This document shows, one piece after another, positions 46,822 to 56,173 of a DNA stretch of 64,000 nt; the first letter of the stretch is position 1; the number at the start of each line of letters is the position of its first letter. The DNA comes from GCA-003244245 sp963823755. GTDB taxonomy: Bacteria > Actinomycetota > Actinomycetes > Mycobacteriales > Pseudonocardiaceae. Where the stretch lies: the NCBI GenBank assembly GCA_963823755.1, contig CAWGMP010000023.1, forward strand, positions 186,001-250,000, in the 5' to 3' direction. The notes under the pieces are model-generated. The model ran no database searches and was not told the origin of the DNA. It worked only from the letters and a program-made list of their open reading frames with translations. The position numbers and the translations under genes are program-made.

Positions 46822-47981
46822 GCGTGTGGTCCGGCCTGGTCGGGCAGGATCCGACCGTTGCCACCCTGACCGAGGCCACCGGCCCGGATGGGGCGATGAC
46901 CCACGCCTGGCTGTTCACCGGCCCTCCCGGCAGTGGCCGTTCGGTCGCCGCCCGGGCCTTCGCTGCCGCGCTGCAATGCACCGATGCGCAAGCCGGCCCA
47001 GGATGTGGTGTCTGCCAGGGCTGCCGGACCACGCTGGCCGGAACCCACCCCGATGTCCGTGAAGTGGTTCCCGAAGGTCTGTCCATCTCGGTGGCCGACA
47101 TGCGCGCGCTGGTCGCGGGCGCGTCGAGGAGGCCCTCGGCGGGCCGTTGGCAGGTACTACTCATCGAGGACGCCGACCGGCTCACCGAGGGCGCGGCCAA
47201 TGCTCTACTCAAGGCCGTGGAGGAGCCTCCGCCACGGACCGTGTTCCTGCTGTGCGCACCGTCGGATCACCCCGATGACGTCGCGGTGACGCTGCGCTCG
47301 CGCTGCCGGCCGGTGGGGTTGCGAACCCCACCGGTAGCGGCGGTCGCCGACGTGCTGGTGGCACGCGACGGGGTCAACGCCGACACCGCGCGATGGGCCG
47401 CCTCGGTGTGCGGCGGCCACGTCGGTCGCGCCCGGCGGTTGGCCACCGATCCCGAGGCCCGAGCCCGCCGGGAGGCGGTGCTGCGGGTGCCCACTTCGCT
47501 GCGCTCGCCTGCAGACGTGTTCTCGCTGGCTGATGCCCTGGTCGGAGCTGCCGAGTCGGAGGCCACCGGGCTGACCGCAGCTCGCAACGTGGCGGAGACA
47601 GAGGAACTGGAGACGGCCCTGGGAGCCGGCGGAACCGGGAAGGGTGCCGCGGCGGCCACCCGTGGCGCCAAGGGCGCCATCCGTGATCTGGAACGCCGGC
47701 AGAAGTCCCGGGCCACCCGCACCCAGCGTGACGCGCTGGATCGCGCGTTGGTCGACCTGGCCGGTTTCTACCGCGACACCTTGGCCACAGCCTGGGGCGC
47801 ACCGGTGCCCTTGACCCACCCGGACCGCGCCGCGGACATCACCGCCGTCGCCGGGCGGTTGCCGCCGGAGGCGTTGCTCCGCAAGCTGGAGGCAGTACTC
47901 CGCTGTCGCGAAGCACTGGAGCTCAACGTCAAACCGCGCATCGCCATCGAAGCGCTGACCAGCGCGTTGGGCAGCGAGTAG
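46818..47981 (+). CDS. holB: DNA polymerase III subunit delta-prime
   Basis: This 387-residue clamp-loader subunit begins MSVWSGLVGQDPTVATLTEA. The P-loop region reads FTGPPGSGRSVAARAF, with Arg instead of the usual Lys, as in actinobacterial delta-prime that does not hydrolyse ATP. A zinc module follows (CGVCQGCRTTLAG). The VLLIEDADRLTEGAANALLK segment matches the Walker B/sensor region of the family. The ATGA overlap with the upstream MFS gene fixes the start. Confidence 0.92.
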   Translation: MSVWSGLVGQDPTVATLTEATGPDGAMTHAWLFTGPPGSGRSVAARAFAAALQCTDAQAGPGCGVCQGCRTTLAGTHPDVREVVPEGLSISVADMRALVAGASRRPSAGRWQVLLIEDADRLTEGAANALLKAVEEPPPRTVFLLCAPSDHPDDVAVTLRSRCRPVGLRTPPVAAVADVLVARDGVNADTARWAASVCGGHVGRARRLATDPEARARREAVLRVPTSLRSPADVFSLADALVGAAESEATGLTAARNVAETEELETALGAGGTGKGAAAATRGAKGAIRDLERRQKSRATRTQRDALDRALVDLAGFYRDTLATAWGAPVPLTHPDRAADITAVAGRLPPEALLRKLEAVLRCREALELNVKPRIAIEALTSALGSE

Positions 47982-48036
47982 GCCGACTAGATCTGAGGTA
48001 CGAGCAATCGTTACACTGGTCGGCGCTGCCGGCAGC

Positions 48037-48110
48037 GCCGCCTTAGCTCAGTCGGCCAGAGCGGCTCACTCGTAATGAGCAGGTCCGGGGTTCGATTCCC
48101 CGAGGCGGCT
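48037..48110 (+). tRNA. tRNA-Thr (CGT anticodon)
   Basis: The acceptor arms GCCGCCT and AGGCGGC pair perfectly. The D arm begins TAGCTCAGTCGGCCAGAGC, the anticodon loop is CTCGTAA with anticodon CGT, and the T arm reads GGGGTTCGATTCCCC. The length is 74 bases with no encoded CCA. A helical island follows downstream, so the 3' end may have served as an attachment site. Confidence 0.95.
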
Positions 48111-48734
48111 CGCAGGTCAGGTCCCGTCCACCGTGGTGTGGGATGGGGCCTGATTGATCTTCGGGTGACGAACTGAGTGACCACGCTGCCCGTCCCGGTC
48201 GCTGGTGGGAATAGGCGGTCCCTCGTTTGATACCGGCACGCTTGTCGCCGCGAGCGTCATCACAGCGGGGTACTTCCATCATGAGTCGGGCTGTTGTACC
48301 GCAAGTAGTCCGGTCATCCAGCAGTGTCTGCTGGTCTTGAACGGCTAACCTTGATCACGCATGCGCGTGCTGCGAGGAGTTTCCTTTCTCGGGCTCCAAC
48401 CCGGCGGGTAAGCGCGGGTCTCCACAGCCACCGACTGCCGACCGCACCTTCTGCGCTCATGCCCCAGTGCCGTAGAGGTGACCGTGATGGGCGTCATGGG
48501 GCCCTGTCCGTCGCCTCATCCGGTGCAGTGTGCACGCCGCATTACCCAGGCCACCGCCGACGACCAGCAGCCTGTGCCGGGATGCAGGTAGTTAGGCGGC
48601 CCTGCTGGAGGACTCCTCTCAGCCGCGCCTAGAGATTATCACGGCATCGTTGCCGCAAGGGCGAATACAGGGTGGCCCTCAGGGTATTATTGCGACACAA
48701 TACGACGAACGACCGGCTGTGTAAGGAGCGTGTG
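48111..48734. other. Gene-free stretch between tRNA-Thr and the TIR gene
   Basis: No gene is supported. Several accidental frames run through it, without Shine-Dalgarno sequences or protein-like composition. The ribosome binding site AAGGAG at 48724 belongs to the TIR gene. This may be the scar of an integration event at the tRNA gene. Confidence 0.45.
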
Positions 48735-49271
48735 ATGGGTGGTGTGGTTGAGCCGACCGTGCGCCTGACGCCGGCGGCGGGGTCGGGCAAGCCGCTGGTG
48801 CGGATGTTTTTGAGTTTCGCGAAGCGGGACGCTGCGGTCGTCGGGCGGTTGTGGGAGTTGTTAGCTGAGGCGACCAGAGCGGATCGGGGGTACCGGTTTG
48901 AGTTGTGGCGATTCGACGAGGCGATTCTGGTGGGTGAGGACTGGGATGCTCGGGTCCGGGAGGCGTTGGCGGTGAGTGAGTTGGGTTTGCTCGCGGTGAG
49001 TAACGCCTTCCTGGGCAGTGCGTACATCACCGGCGTTGAGCTGCCCGCACTGGTCGACGTTCCCGGGAAACGCGCGATTCCGGTGTCGGTGCGGCGGACG
49101 AGCCGGCATGCCGACCTGCATGGCTTGGAGGGCAAGCAGATCTATGGCTACCAGCGGCCGTTCGGCGAGGTGCGTGGGCTAGCCGGGCAGCAGGTGTGGG
49201 TGAACGGTCTGGTCGACCAGCTCCACCGGGTGCTGGCCCGCTACACCGCCCCGGTAGCCGGGGCACGCTAA
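48735..49271 (+). CDS. Standalone TIR-domain protein
   Basis: This 178-residue protein is almost entirely a TIR-type domain: MFLSFAKRDAAVVGRLWELL (strand A and helix), FELWRFDEAILVGEDWDARV (BB-loop region) and LAVSNAFLGSAYITGVELPA. Glu102 in GVELP sits where catalytic TIRs carry the NADase Glu. Bacterial TIRs deplete NAD or make cyclic ADP-ribose signals during phage defence. The ATG is set by AAGGAG. The C-terminal end (WVNGLVDQLHRVLARYTAPV) repeats in the giant gene 5 bases downstream, so one arose by duplication. Confidence 0.82.
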   Translation: MGGVVEPTVRLTPAAGSGKPLVRMFLSFAKRDAAVVGRLWELLAEATRADRGYRFELWRFDEAILVGEDWDARVREALAVSELGLLAVSNAFLGSAYITGVELPALVDVPGKRAIPVSVRRTSRHADLHGLEGKQIYGYQRPFGEVRGLAGQQVWVNGLVDQLHRVLARYTAPVAGAR

Positions 49272-49275
49272 CCGC

Positions 49276-52200
49276 GTGGACAGGATCTCGCCGAGCACGG
49301 CACGGGCCCGGTTGCGGCGGGTGCGGTTGAGCCAGCCCGACCATAAGGTGCTGGGTGCGCTGCTGGAGGAGCTGGGTGAGCAGGTCGAGTTGCCGGTCGA
49401 GCGGGCGCAGCAGGTGCTGTTCGCCGGACGGACACCGGCAGCGGCGACCAAGGCGGTGGAGCGCCTGGTCAAGCTGGTCAACACCGCTGCCGCCGAGGAC
49501 GGCGTAGACCTGCGATTGGAGGTCCGCGGTGCGAAGAAGTTGGGCGCGAAGGGTCGCCTGCTCGGGTTCTCAGCCGACCGTGTCGAGCCGGCCGGTGACC
49601 CGTTGCGTGAGCACGAAGCGGTCCGGGACGCGCTCATCGAGGACCGGCAGGCGACGCTGCTCGGGCCCCGAAAGATCGTGCTGTGTCACGCTCGGCAGGA
49701 CGCCAGGTTGGCCAGCCGGTTGTGGGACCTGCTGACACAGGCCCTGGACTGCGACCAGTCGCGGTTCGCGGTCTGGCGACCCGATCGGGACGTGTTGGCC
49801 GGCGACGACGTTGACCAGCAGTTCCGGGAGGCGGTAGCGGATAGTGAGTTGGCGATCGTCGCGCTCAGCAACGCCTGGCTCGGCCAGTCTGAACTAGGTG
49901 AGGTGGTGCGGGGACAGATCGAGGCCACCAGGTTGCTGGTCGTACCAGTGGCATTGCGGGCGCTCAACCCACACGCCGTTGAGCCCGGGTTCGAGACCAC
50001 GATCTATCCACAAGATCCCCACAGCACACCGTTCGCCGCGCTGCACGGCGAACCCGCGCAAGACACGTGGGTGCACGGGCTGGTGGACCAGGTGCACCGG
50101 CTGCTGGCCCGCTCCAACGGGGCGGTCCCCGCGACCCGGGCGGTGAGTTCGCCCGACATGGGCCTGCGGGACCGGCGGGCGCTCAGCGCCGAGAGCGGCG
50201 ATGGCTACTACGGACTCCACGGCCGACCGGAGGGCATGCAGCCGGACCTGCGGCCTGATCCGCAGCCGGGCGCGCGGCGGGTTGATGTCGTGTCCTTCCT
50301 GCTGAGCTGGGCACGCGACCCGGAGGGCACCCCGCTGGCCGCGCTGCTGGGCGAGTACGGGACGGGCAAGACCATCACCTGCCAGGAGCTGACCGAGCAG
50401 CTGCGCCGGGAGCGGGCCGGTGACCAGCCAGAACCGCTCTACTTCGACCTGCGTGGGGTGGGGAACCTGGACCGGGGAGTGCCTGCCCTAATCGACATTC
50501 TCACGGAATGTATTCACCGTGGCTGGGCGTCTGCCGACGGGCCGCTCCCGTCCGGTGCCGAGGTGATCGCGCAGGCCAGGATGCGACCGACCTTGTTCGT
50601 CCTCGACGGGCTGGACGAGGTGCTGGTCCGGCTGGACGCCGCGCAGGGCGTGACGTTCACCCATGAGCTGCTCAAGTTGCGCCCGATCCGCACCCGCCAG
50701 GGGATCCGCGCCCCGTTCGCCGGTGAGCACACCAAGGTGCTGCTGTCCTGCCGGACCCACTACTTCCGGTCACTGCGTGAACAGTCCCGGCACTTCCTGG
50801 AGCAGGACCGCGACCTCACCAAAGCCGAGGACTACACCGCGCTGGTGCTGCTGCCGCTGACCGAGGAGCAGATCCACGACTACCTGGGCAAGGCGCTGCC
50901 GGGCCGGGACGCCACTCAGGTGATGGACATGCTGCGCGCCGTGCACGATCTGTCCGACCTGGCCACCCGCCCGTACACGCTGGCCAAGGTAGCCGCGCAG
51001 ATCCCGTTCGTCGAACGGCGCCACGCCCAGCAGCGCCCGATGCACGCGGCCACGATCTACCGGCAGGTGCTGCGCGACTGGCTGGCGCGTGACCGGGGCA
51101 AGCACCGCCTGCGGCCCGACCACAAGCTCACCCTGATGGGCCGGCTGGCCGCCTGGTCCTGGCAGCGGGGCAGCCGGCGGGTGGACAGCACCGACTTAGA
51201 CGACTGGCTCGACGAGCAACTGGCCACCGACCCGGTGCTGCGCCGACGCTATCGGAAGCGCTCCCGCGACCAACTCGAGGAGGATCTGCGAACCGCGACG
51301 TTCGTGATCCGCAGCGACGACAACGGCCCGGACCGGCCGGACTTCCGGTTCGCGCACAGCTCCATCCACGAATACTTCCTGGCCCAGTACCTGTGCGACG
51401 CGCTCCGCGACGGTCGCCGCCAGGACTGGTGTTTGCCCATACCCTCGACCGAGACCCTGGACTTCCTCGGCCAGCTGATCACCGATGACGACGATCCCCC
51501 CGCGCTCACCACCGAACTGGGCCGGTGGCGCGCCCCCTACAGCGCCCAGGCCAGCGAGCTACAGTTGCGTTATACGCTGTGGGCCCGCGACCACGGCTGG
51601 CCCCATCCCACATTGGCCCGTAGCGACCTCACCGGCGCCGTCCTGTGCGGCTGGCGATTCACCGGCACCGACACCGACCCGCTCATCCTGACCGGCGCCA
51701 CCCTGACCGGCGCGGATCTGCGCGACACCCGCTGGGATCACGTCACCCTCACCCATGCCACCCTCAGTGGCGCCCGCCTCGACCGCGCCACCCTCCACCA
51801 CACCAACATCACCGCCGGCACTCTGCAGGACGCCGACCTGTCCGGCGCCTTCCTCCACCACTGCCGCCTCGACGGCACGGACCTCACCGGCATCACCACC
51901 CACCGGCTCCGCCACATCGGCTCCGGCACCAACCTGCCCACCCCAGCACACCCCACCAGCACCCATCTCCACGCCCTCACCGGCCACACCGGCGGGGTGT
52001 GGGGGGTGGCGTTCAGCCCGGACGGCACCCGCCTGGCCACCGCCAGCGACGATGGGACCGTGCGGTTGTGGGACAGCACCACCGGCGAGTCCCTGCTCAC
52101 CCTCACCGGCCACACCGACTGGGTGTGGGGGGTGGCGTTCAGCCCGGACGGCACCAGCCTGGCCACCACCAGCGCCGACCGGACCGTGCGGCTGTGGGAC

Positions 52201-54027
52201 AGCACCACCGGCGAGTCCCTGCTCGCCCTCACCGGCCACACCGGCGGGGTGTGGGGGGTGGCGTTCAGCCCGGACGGCACCAGCCTGGCCACCACCAGCG
52301 CCGATGGGACCGCACGGCTGTGGGACAGCACCACCGGCGAGTCCCTGCTCACCCTCACCGGCCACACCGACGGGGTGTGGGGGGTGGCGTTCAGCCCGGA
52401 CGGCACCAGCCTGGCCACCACCAGCGACGATGGGACCGCACGGCTGTGGGACAGCGCCACCGGCGAGTCCCTGCTCGCCCTCACCGGCCACACCGGCGGG
52501 GTGTGGGGGGTGGCGTTCAGCTCAGACGGCACCAGCCTGGCCACCACCAGCGCCGATGGGACCGCGCGGTTGTGGGACAGCACCACCGGTGAGTCCCTGC
52601 TCACCCTCACCGGCCACACCGGCGGGGTGGGGGGGGTGGCGTTCAGCCCGGACGGCACCAGCCTGGCCACCGCCAGCGCCGATGGGACCGCGCGGCTGTG
52701 GGACAGCACCACCGGCGAGTCCCTGCTCACCCTCACCGGCCACACCGACGGGGTGGGGGGGGTGGCGTTCAGCCCGGACGGCACCAGCCTGGCCACCGCC
52801 AGCGCCGATGGGACCGCGCGGCTGTGGGACAGCACCACCGGCGAGTCCCTGCTCGCCCTCACCGGTCACACCGGCGGGGTGTGGGGGGTGGCGTTCAGCC
52901 CGGACGGCACCAGCCTGGCCACCACCAGCGCCGACCACACCGCGCGGCTGTGGGACAGCACCACCGGCGAGTCCCTGTTCACCCTCACCGGCCACACCGA
53001 CGGGGTGCGGGGGGTGGCGTTCAGCCCGGACGGCACCCGCCTGGCCACCGCCAGCGCCGATGGGACCGCGCGGCTGTGGGACAGCACCACCGGCGAGTCC
53101 CTGCTCGCCCTCACCGGTCACACCGGCGGGGTGTGGGGGGTGGCGTTCAGTCCGGACGGCACCCGCCTGGCCACCGCCAGCGACGATGACACCGCGCGGC
53201 TGTGGGACAGCACCACCGGTGAGTCCCTGCTCACCCTCACCGGCCACACCCACTGGGTGGGGCGGGTGGCGTTCAGCCCGGACGGCACCCGCCTGGCCAC
53301 CGCCAGCGACGATGACACCGTGCGGCTGTGGGACAGCGCCACCGGTGAGTCCCTGCTCACCCTCACCGGCCACACCCACTGGGTGGGGCGGGTGGCGTTC
53401 AGCCCGGACGGCACCCACCTGGCCACCACCAGCGCCGACCACACCGCGCGGCTGTGGGACAGCACCACCGGCGAGTCCCTGCTCGCCCTCACCGGACACA
53501 CCCACTGGGTGTGGGGGGTGGCGTTCAGCCCGGACGGCACCCACCTGGCCACCACCAGCGCCGACCACACCGCGCGGCTGTGGGACAGCACCACCGGCGA
53601 GTCCCTGCTCACCCTCACCGGACACACCCACTGGGTGCGGGAGGTGGCGTTCAGCCCGGACGGCACCCACCTGGCCACCACCAGCGACGATGGCACCGTG
53701 CGCCTGTGGGACCCCACCACCGGCCAGCTGATCTGGCTCGCCGCGAACTTCCCGAACAACGCTGCTGCGTCCTGGTCACCCACCGCCAACCGGCTACTCT
53801 CCACCACCGGCGACGCTTGGCGATACCTACGCGCCGCATGCTTCGACGATGACGGCCGCCTACTCAGCCTCCAACCTCACGAGCGCTACTACACCCCGCC
53901 ACAAAACCATGAACCCAGCGGTCCGGCCCACCGCACCGGATACCCAGCGCACCCCACGCCTAGGTCGCCAAAGTGCCACGACCGACTCCCTGGGCGTCCC
54001 CACACCGACGACCCCAACGCCCCCTAG
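49276..54027 (+). CDS. NLR-like protein: TIR-like, NACHT, pentapeptide and 14 WD40 repeats
   Basis: This 1,583-residue STAND protein has, in order: an unknown N-terminal domain (1-130), a TIR-like domain (about 133-285, KIVLCHARQDARLASRLWDL), a NACHT NTPase (Walker A GEYGTGKT at 359-366, Walker B LFVLDGLDEV at 440-449) with helical arm FAHSSIHEYFLAQYLCDAL, pentapeptide-type repeats (about 780-890, ATLTGADLRDT, ADLSGAFLHHC) and 14 WD40 repeats of 42 residues (900-1487). The GTG start lies 5 bases after the upstream TIR gene. Such proteins sense phage or cell changes and trigger an effector. No signal peptide is seen. Confidence 0.88.
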   Translation: MDRISPSTARARLRRVRLSQPDHKVLGALLEELGEQVELPVERAQQVLFAGRTPAAATKAVERLVKLVNTAAAEDGVDLRLEVRGAKKLGAKGRLLGFSADRVEPAGDPLREHEAVRDALIEDRQATLLGPRKIVLCHARQDARLASRLWDLLTQALDCDQSRFAVWRPDRDVLAGDDVDQQFREAVADSELAIVALSNAWLGQSELGEVVRGQIEATRLLVVPVALRALNPHAVEPGFETTIYPQDPHSTPFAALHGEPAQDTWVHGLVDQVHRLLARSNGAVPATRAVSSPDMGLRDRRALSAESGDGYYGLHGRPEGMQPDLRPDPQPGARRVDVVSFLLSWARDPEGTPLAALLGEYGTGKTITCQELTEQLRRERAGDQPEPLYFDLRGVGNLDRGVPALIDILTECIHRGWASADGPLPSGAEVIAQARMRPTLFVLDGLDEVLVRLDAAQGVTFTHELLKLRPIRTRQGIRAPFAGEHTKVLLSCRTHYFRSLREQSRHFLEQDRDLTKAEDYTALVLLPLTEEQIHDYLGKALPGRDATQVMDMLRAVHDLSDLATRPYTLAKVAAQIPFVERRHAQQRPMHAATIYRQVLRDWLARDRGKHRLRPDHKLTLMGRLAAWSWQRGSRRVDSTDLDDWLDEQLATDPVLRRRYRKRSRDQLEEDLRTATFVIRSDDNGPDRPDFRFAHSSIHEYFLAQYLCDALRDGRRQDWCLPIPSTETLDFLGQLITDDDDPPALTTELGRWRAPYSAQASELQLRYTLWARDHGWPHPTLARSDLTGAVLCGWRFTGTDTDPLILTGATLTGADLRDTRWDHVTLTHATLSGARLDRATLHHTNITAGTLQDADLSGAFLHHCRLDGTDLTGITTHRLRHIGSGTNLPTPAHPTSTHLHALTGHTGGVWGVAFSPDGTRLATASDDGTVRLWDSTTGESLLTLTGHTDWVWGVAFSPDGTSLATTSADRTVRLWDSTTGESLLALTGHTGGVWGVAFSPDGTSLATTSADGTARLWDSTTGESLLTLTGHTDGVWGVAFSPDGTSLATTSDDGTARLWDSATGESLLALTGHTGGVWGVAFSSDGTSLATTSADGTARLWDSTTGESLLTLTGHTGGVGGVAFSPDGTSLATASADGTARLWDSTTGESLLTLTGHTDGVGGVAFSPDGTSLATASADGTARLWDSTTGESLLALTGHTGGVWGVAFSPDGTSLATTSADHTARLWDSTTGESLFTLTGHTDGVRGVAFSPDGTRLATASADGTARLWDSTTGESLLALTGHTGGVWGVAFSPDGTRLATASDDDTARLWDSTTGESLLTLTGHTHWVGRVAFSPDGTRLATASDDDTVRLWDSATGESLLTLTGHTHWVGRVAFSPDGTHLATTSADHTARLWDSTTGESLLALTGHTHWVWGVAFSPDGTHLATTSADHTARLWDSTTGESLLTLTGHTHWVREVAFSPDGTHLATTSDDGTVRLWDPTTGQLIWLAANFPNNAAASWSPTANRLLSTTGDAWRYLRAACFDDDGRLLSLQPHERYYTPPQNHEPSGPAHRTGYPAHPTPRSPKCHDRLPGRPHTDDPNAP
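51973..53736 (+). repeat. Array of fourteen 126-bp tandem repeats encoding WD40 units
   Basis: Each unit encodes a 42-residue WD40 blade around the frame LTGHT-xx-V-xx-VAFS-PDGT. The DNA is nearly identical between units, with changes concentrated at the residues after GHT (GG, DW, DG or HW), after the next Val (WG, GG, RG, GR, RE), after PDGT (R, S or H) and in the SxDxT turn. Fourteen units equal two seven-bladed propellers. High identity implies recent copying between units. Confidence 0.92.
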
Positions 54028-54546
54028 CAGGAATAACAGCAGTTGAATCAGCAACGGCCAGTGCTTGCGGGACATGCTCACGCCTCCCAGCTTCCTGGCG
54101 TGTCCGGCTGACCTGCACCGATCACCTATCGCACGAGTCGTGAGGCACTCAGCGGATCGTTCTCCTCGCTACCACCTCACTTTAGCGAGGCAACGTGACG
54201 CCTCCAGGGTCCTCAACGATGGGGCGCTGCGCCAGCCTGGCCTGTCGGCCAGCGCCCGCCAGCAGCCGGTCTCGCAGATCCTTGCTCGGGAGCGTGGCCG
54301 CGTTGTCGGCTAGCATGATCACCTGCCGCAGGACCGACCGTGTCGCGCCGAGCTGCTCGACGGTCGCAGCGAGGCGGTCAAAAAAAGTGGCCCGCTGCCC
54401 GTGGTTGACCGGCGAGACTTGTCGGCGTCCCACGCTCGCGCTGCGAGTGCAGTGTTTCGGGTATCTCGGGTACGTCGATCACGATGACGACCGTGAACGA
54501 TCACCAGCGGCGGGTATCCCGCAGCCGGGAACACTCCTCGAATGGG
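54028..54546. other. Intergenic stretch after the NLR gene
   Basis: No gene is clearly supported. A minus-strand frame at about 54182-54400 (VEQLGATRSVLRQVIMLADN and onward) has some protein-like character and could be a remnant, but it has no start signal or recognised family. Confidence 0.35.
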
Positions 54547-55743
54547 CTACCCCGGCAGGCCAGCGCGGTGGGCCATGCTCAGCAACTCCCGCCCGGCCGG
54601 AGAATCATGGCGCACACGCCCGAGTAGCTCGCCGAGCACGTCACGACTGATGGGGTCCCGCAGCAGGTACTGCGGCAGGATCAGCTCGGCGCGTCGGAAT
54701 GCCAGCACCGCATCCTCGCGGCGTGGTCGCAACCGTGCCAGTGCTCGGCCGTAGGTGATCCAGTTCTGTGCCTGGCGGGTCCGGATCGGGTGCGCCGCCC
54801 CTGGCGGCAAACTCTCCGCGAGGTGGACCGCCCGCTCGGGGTCTCCGGCCTCCAGCACCGTCAGGACCCGCCACTGCCCGACCTCCTGCGGGCCGAAACC
54901 CAGCCCGTAAGCGTTGCCCTGCCCGGTGCGCCCGGCGAGCTCAGCGGCGTACTCCAGCGGCGCATCCACGTCACCGGGCCGAGAGTCCGCCACCGCCAGG
55001 AACGAGCGGCACAGCGCCAGTGCGCCTGCAAGCTGCATCCCCTCCGTGGTGCGCGTCGGCACGCTGACCGAGTCCAGCTCGACTCATGCGAGATCGGTTG
55101 CCCCCGCCATGACCATCACGTGCATGCCGCCCCAGACAGCAAGGTCTCTCGCTTCCGGTGTGTCACGGTGTTCGGCGACCCGGGTGACCAGTTCAGCTGC
55201 CAGCTCGCGCAGCTCGATTGCCGCACCGGCGACTCGCAGCCACCCCACGGTGACGTGGGAGTGCAACAGCACCGCCAGGTCGAGCAGCGCGGCGACGTCC
55301 CGGCCCACCGCGATCGAGGTGTGCAGGTCGTGGATCAACCCGGGCAGCGCGGCACCAACCTCGCGGCTCAGACCACGGCAATGCGCATCCATCACCGCAG
55401 TGATCCGGGCCCGTAATGCCGTCACTGGCAGAACCTGACCGCCAGGCCGGTTGCGGCTCGCCGCCATCAGGGCCAAGAACACGGCCTTGACCGCAGAGTC
55501 GGTGTGCCCGTTGGCCGGTGCCGGAACCGGCAGCCTGATCAGCTCCGAGGGGGAGATCCCTAGCACCTCGGCGAGCGCCAGAATGTCCGAGATGCGGTCC
55601 AGCGCGACCTCCCCGCGCTCGATCCGGTCGAGCTGCGACTTGCTCATCCCCGCCAGGCCCGCGATCACCACCAGTGACTTGCCCCGGGACTTCCGGATCT
55701 GCCGCAGCCGCCGGCCGATCATCCGCGCGTCCTCAACGTCCAC
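54547..55743 (-). pseudogene. XRE-family regulator with TPR-like C terminus, broken by an in-frame stop
   Basis: From GTG 55743, set by AGGGAGAGG 6 bases upstream, the protein shows an XRE helix-turn-helix (GRRLRQIRKSRGKSLVVIAG, LAGMSKSQLDRIERG). It runs to AGATDLA and meets a TGA at 55084-55086. The same frame then continues without a shift as VELDSVSVPTRTTEGMQLAG through a helical TPR-like part to 54547. Family members read through this point, so a nonsense change (probably CGA to TGA) cut one gene of about 398 codons in two. A truncated DNA-binding protein may still be made. Confidence 0.65.
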
Positions 55744-56173
55744 CAGGGCCCTCTCCCTCACCGCAAACCCCTCACCGATGCCCCAGAAAGCGACCCCGGG
55801 GCGGAACCTCGGTGAGGTAGCGACCGACAGGCTACGCGGCGACTGGTGGTGAACGGCGCCCGGTGATCGCGCGTCGGGCTGCCGCTGTCGCGCGCTCGCC
55901 AACCCCATCCCGTCGCCCCTCATGGATCAACCATGGTGCGAGATCGGTGATCATGCGTCTGATGTGCTGCGCGTCGGTGTCGGTGGTCTTGCACCGTGTC
56001 GGGTTGCACCACGGGCACCACGGCGGGCACTCGGTGGGGCGGGTTTCTTGGAGGCAGCTGCTGGGCAAGGCTCGGGAGGCGCTCGAAACCTACTGCGCCC
56101 ACTCGATGACGACTTCAACTGTCAGGCGTCACTCCACTGTGGCGTGGTGACCGGCCCCGTTAGCCTCGAGATT

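Noticed and set aside
48043..48282. Minus-strand frame over tRNA-Thr
   Set aside because: The end text (EPPRGIEPRTCSLRVS) is the usual false translation of a tRNA gene on the other strand.
51755..53731. Very long open frames on both strands over the WD40 repeat array
   Set aside because: They are shadows of a 126-base repeat (divisible by 3, so every frame stays open) and translate to low-complexity Pro/Ala/Arg text.
51973..53736. Regularly spaced repeats resembling a CRISPR array
   Set aside because: The units are contiguous, 126 bases long, have no spacers and encode a WD40 protein.
54182..54433. 83-residue minus-strand frame after the NLR gene
   Set aside because: Partly protein-like but without ribosome binding site or recognised family; kept only as a remark in the intergenic entry.
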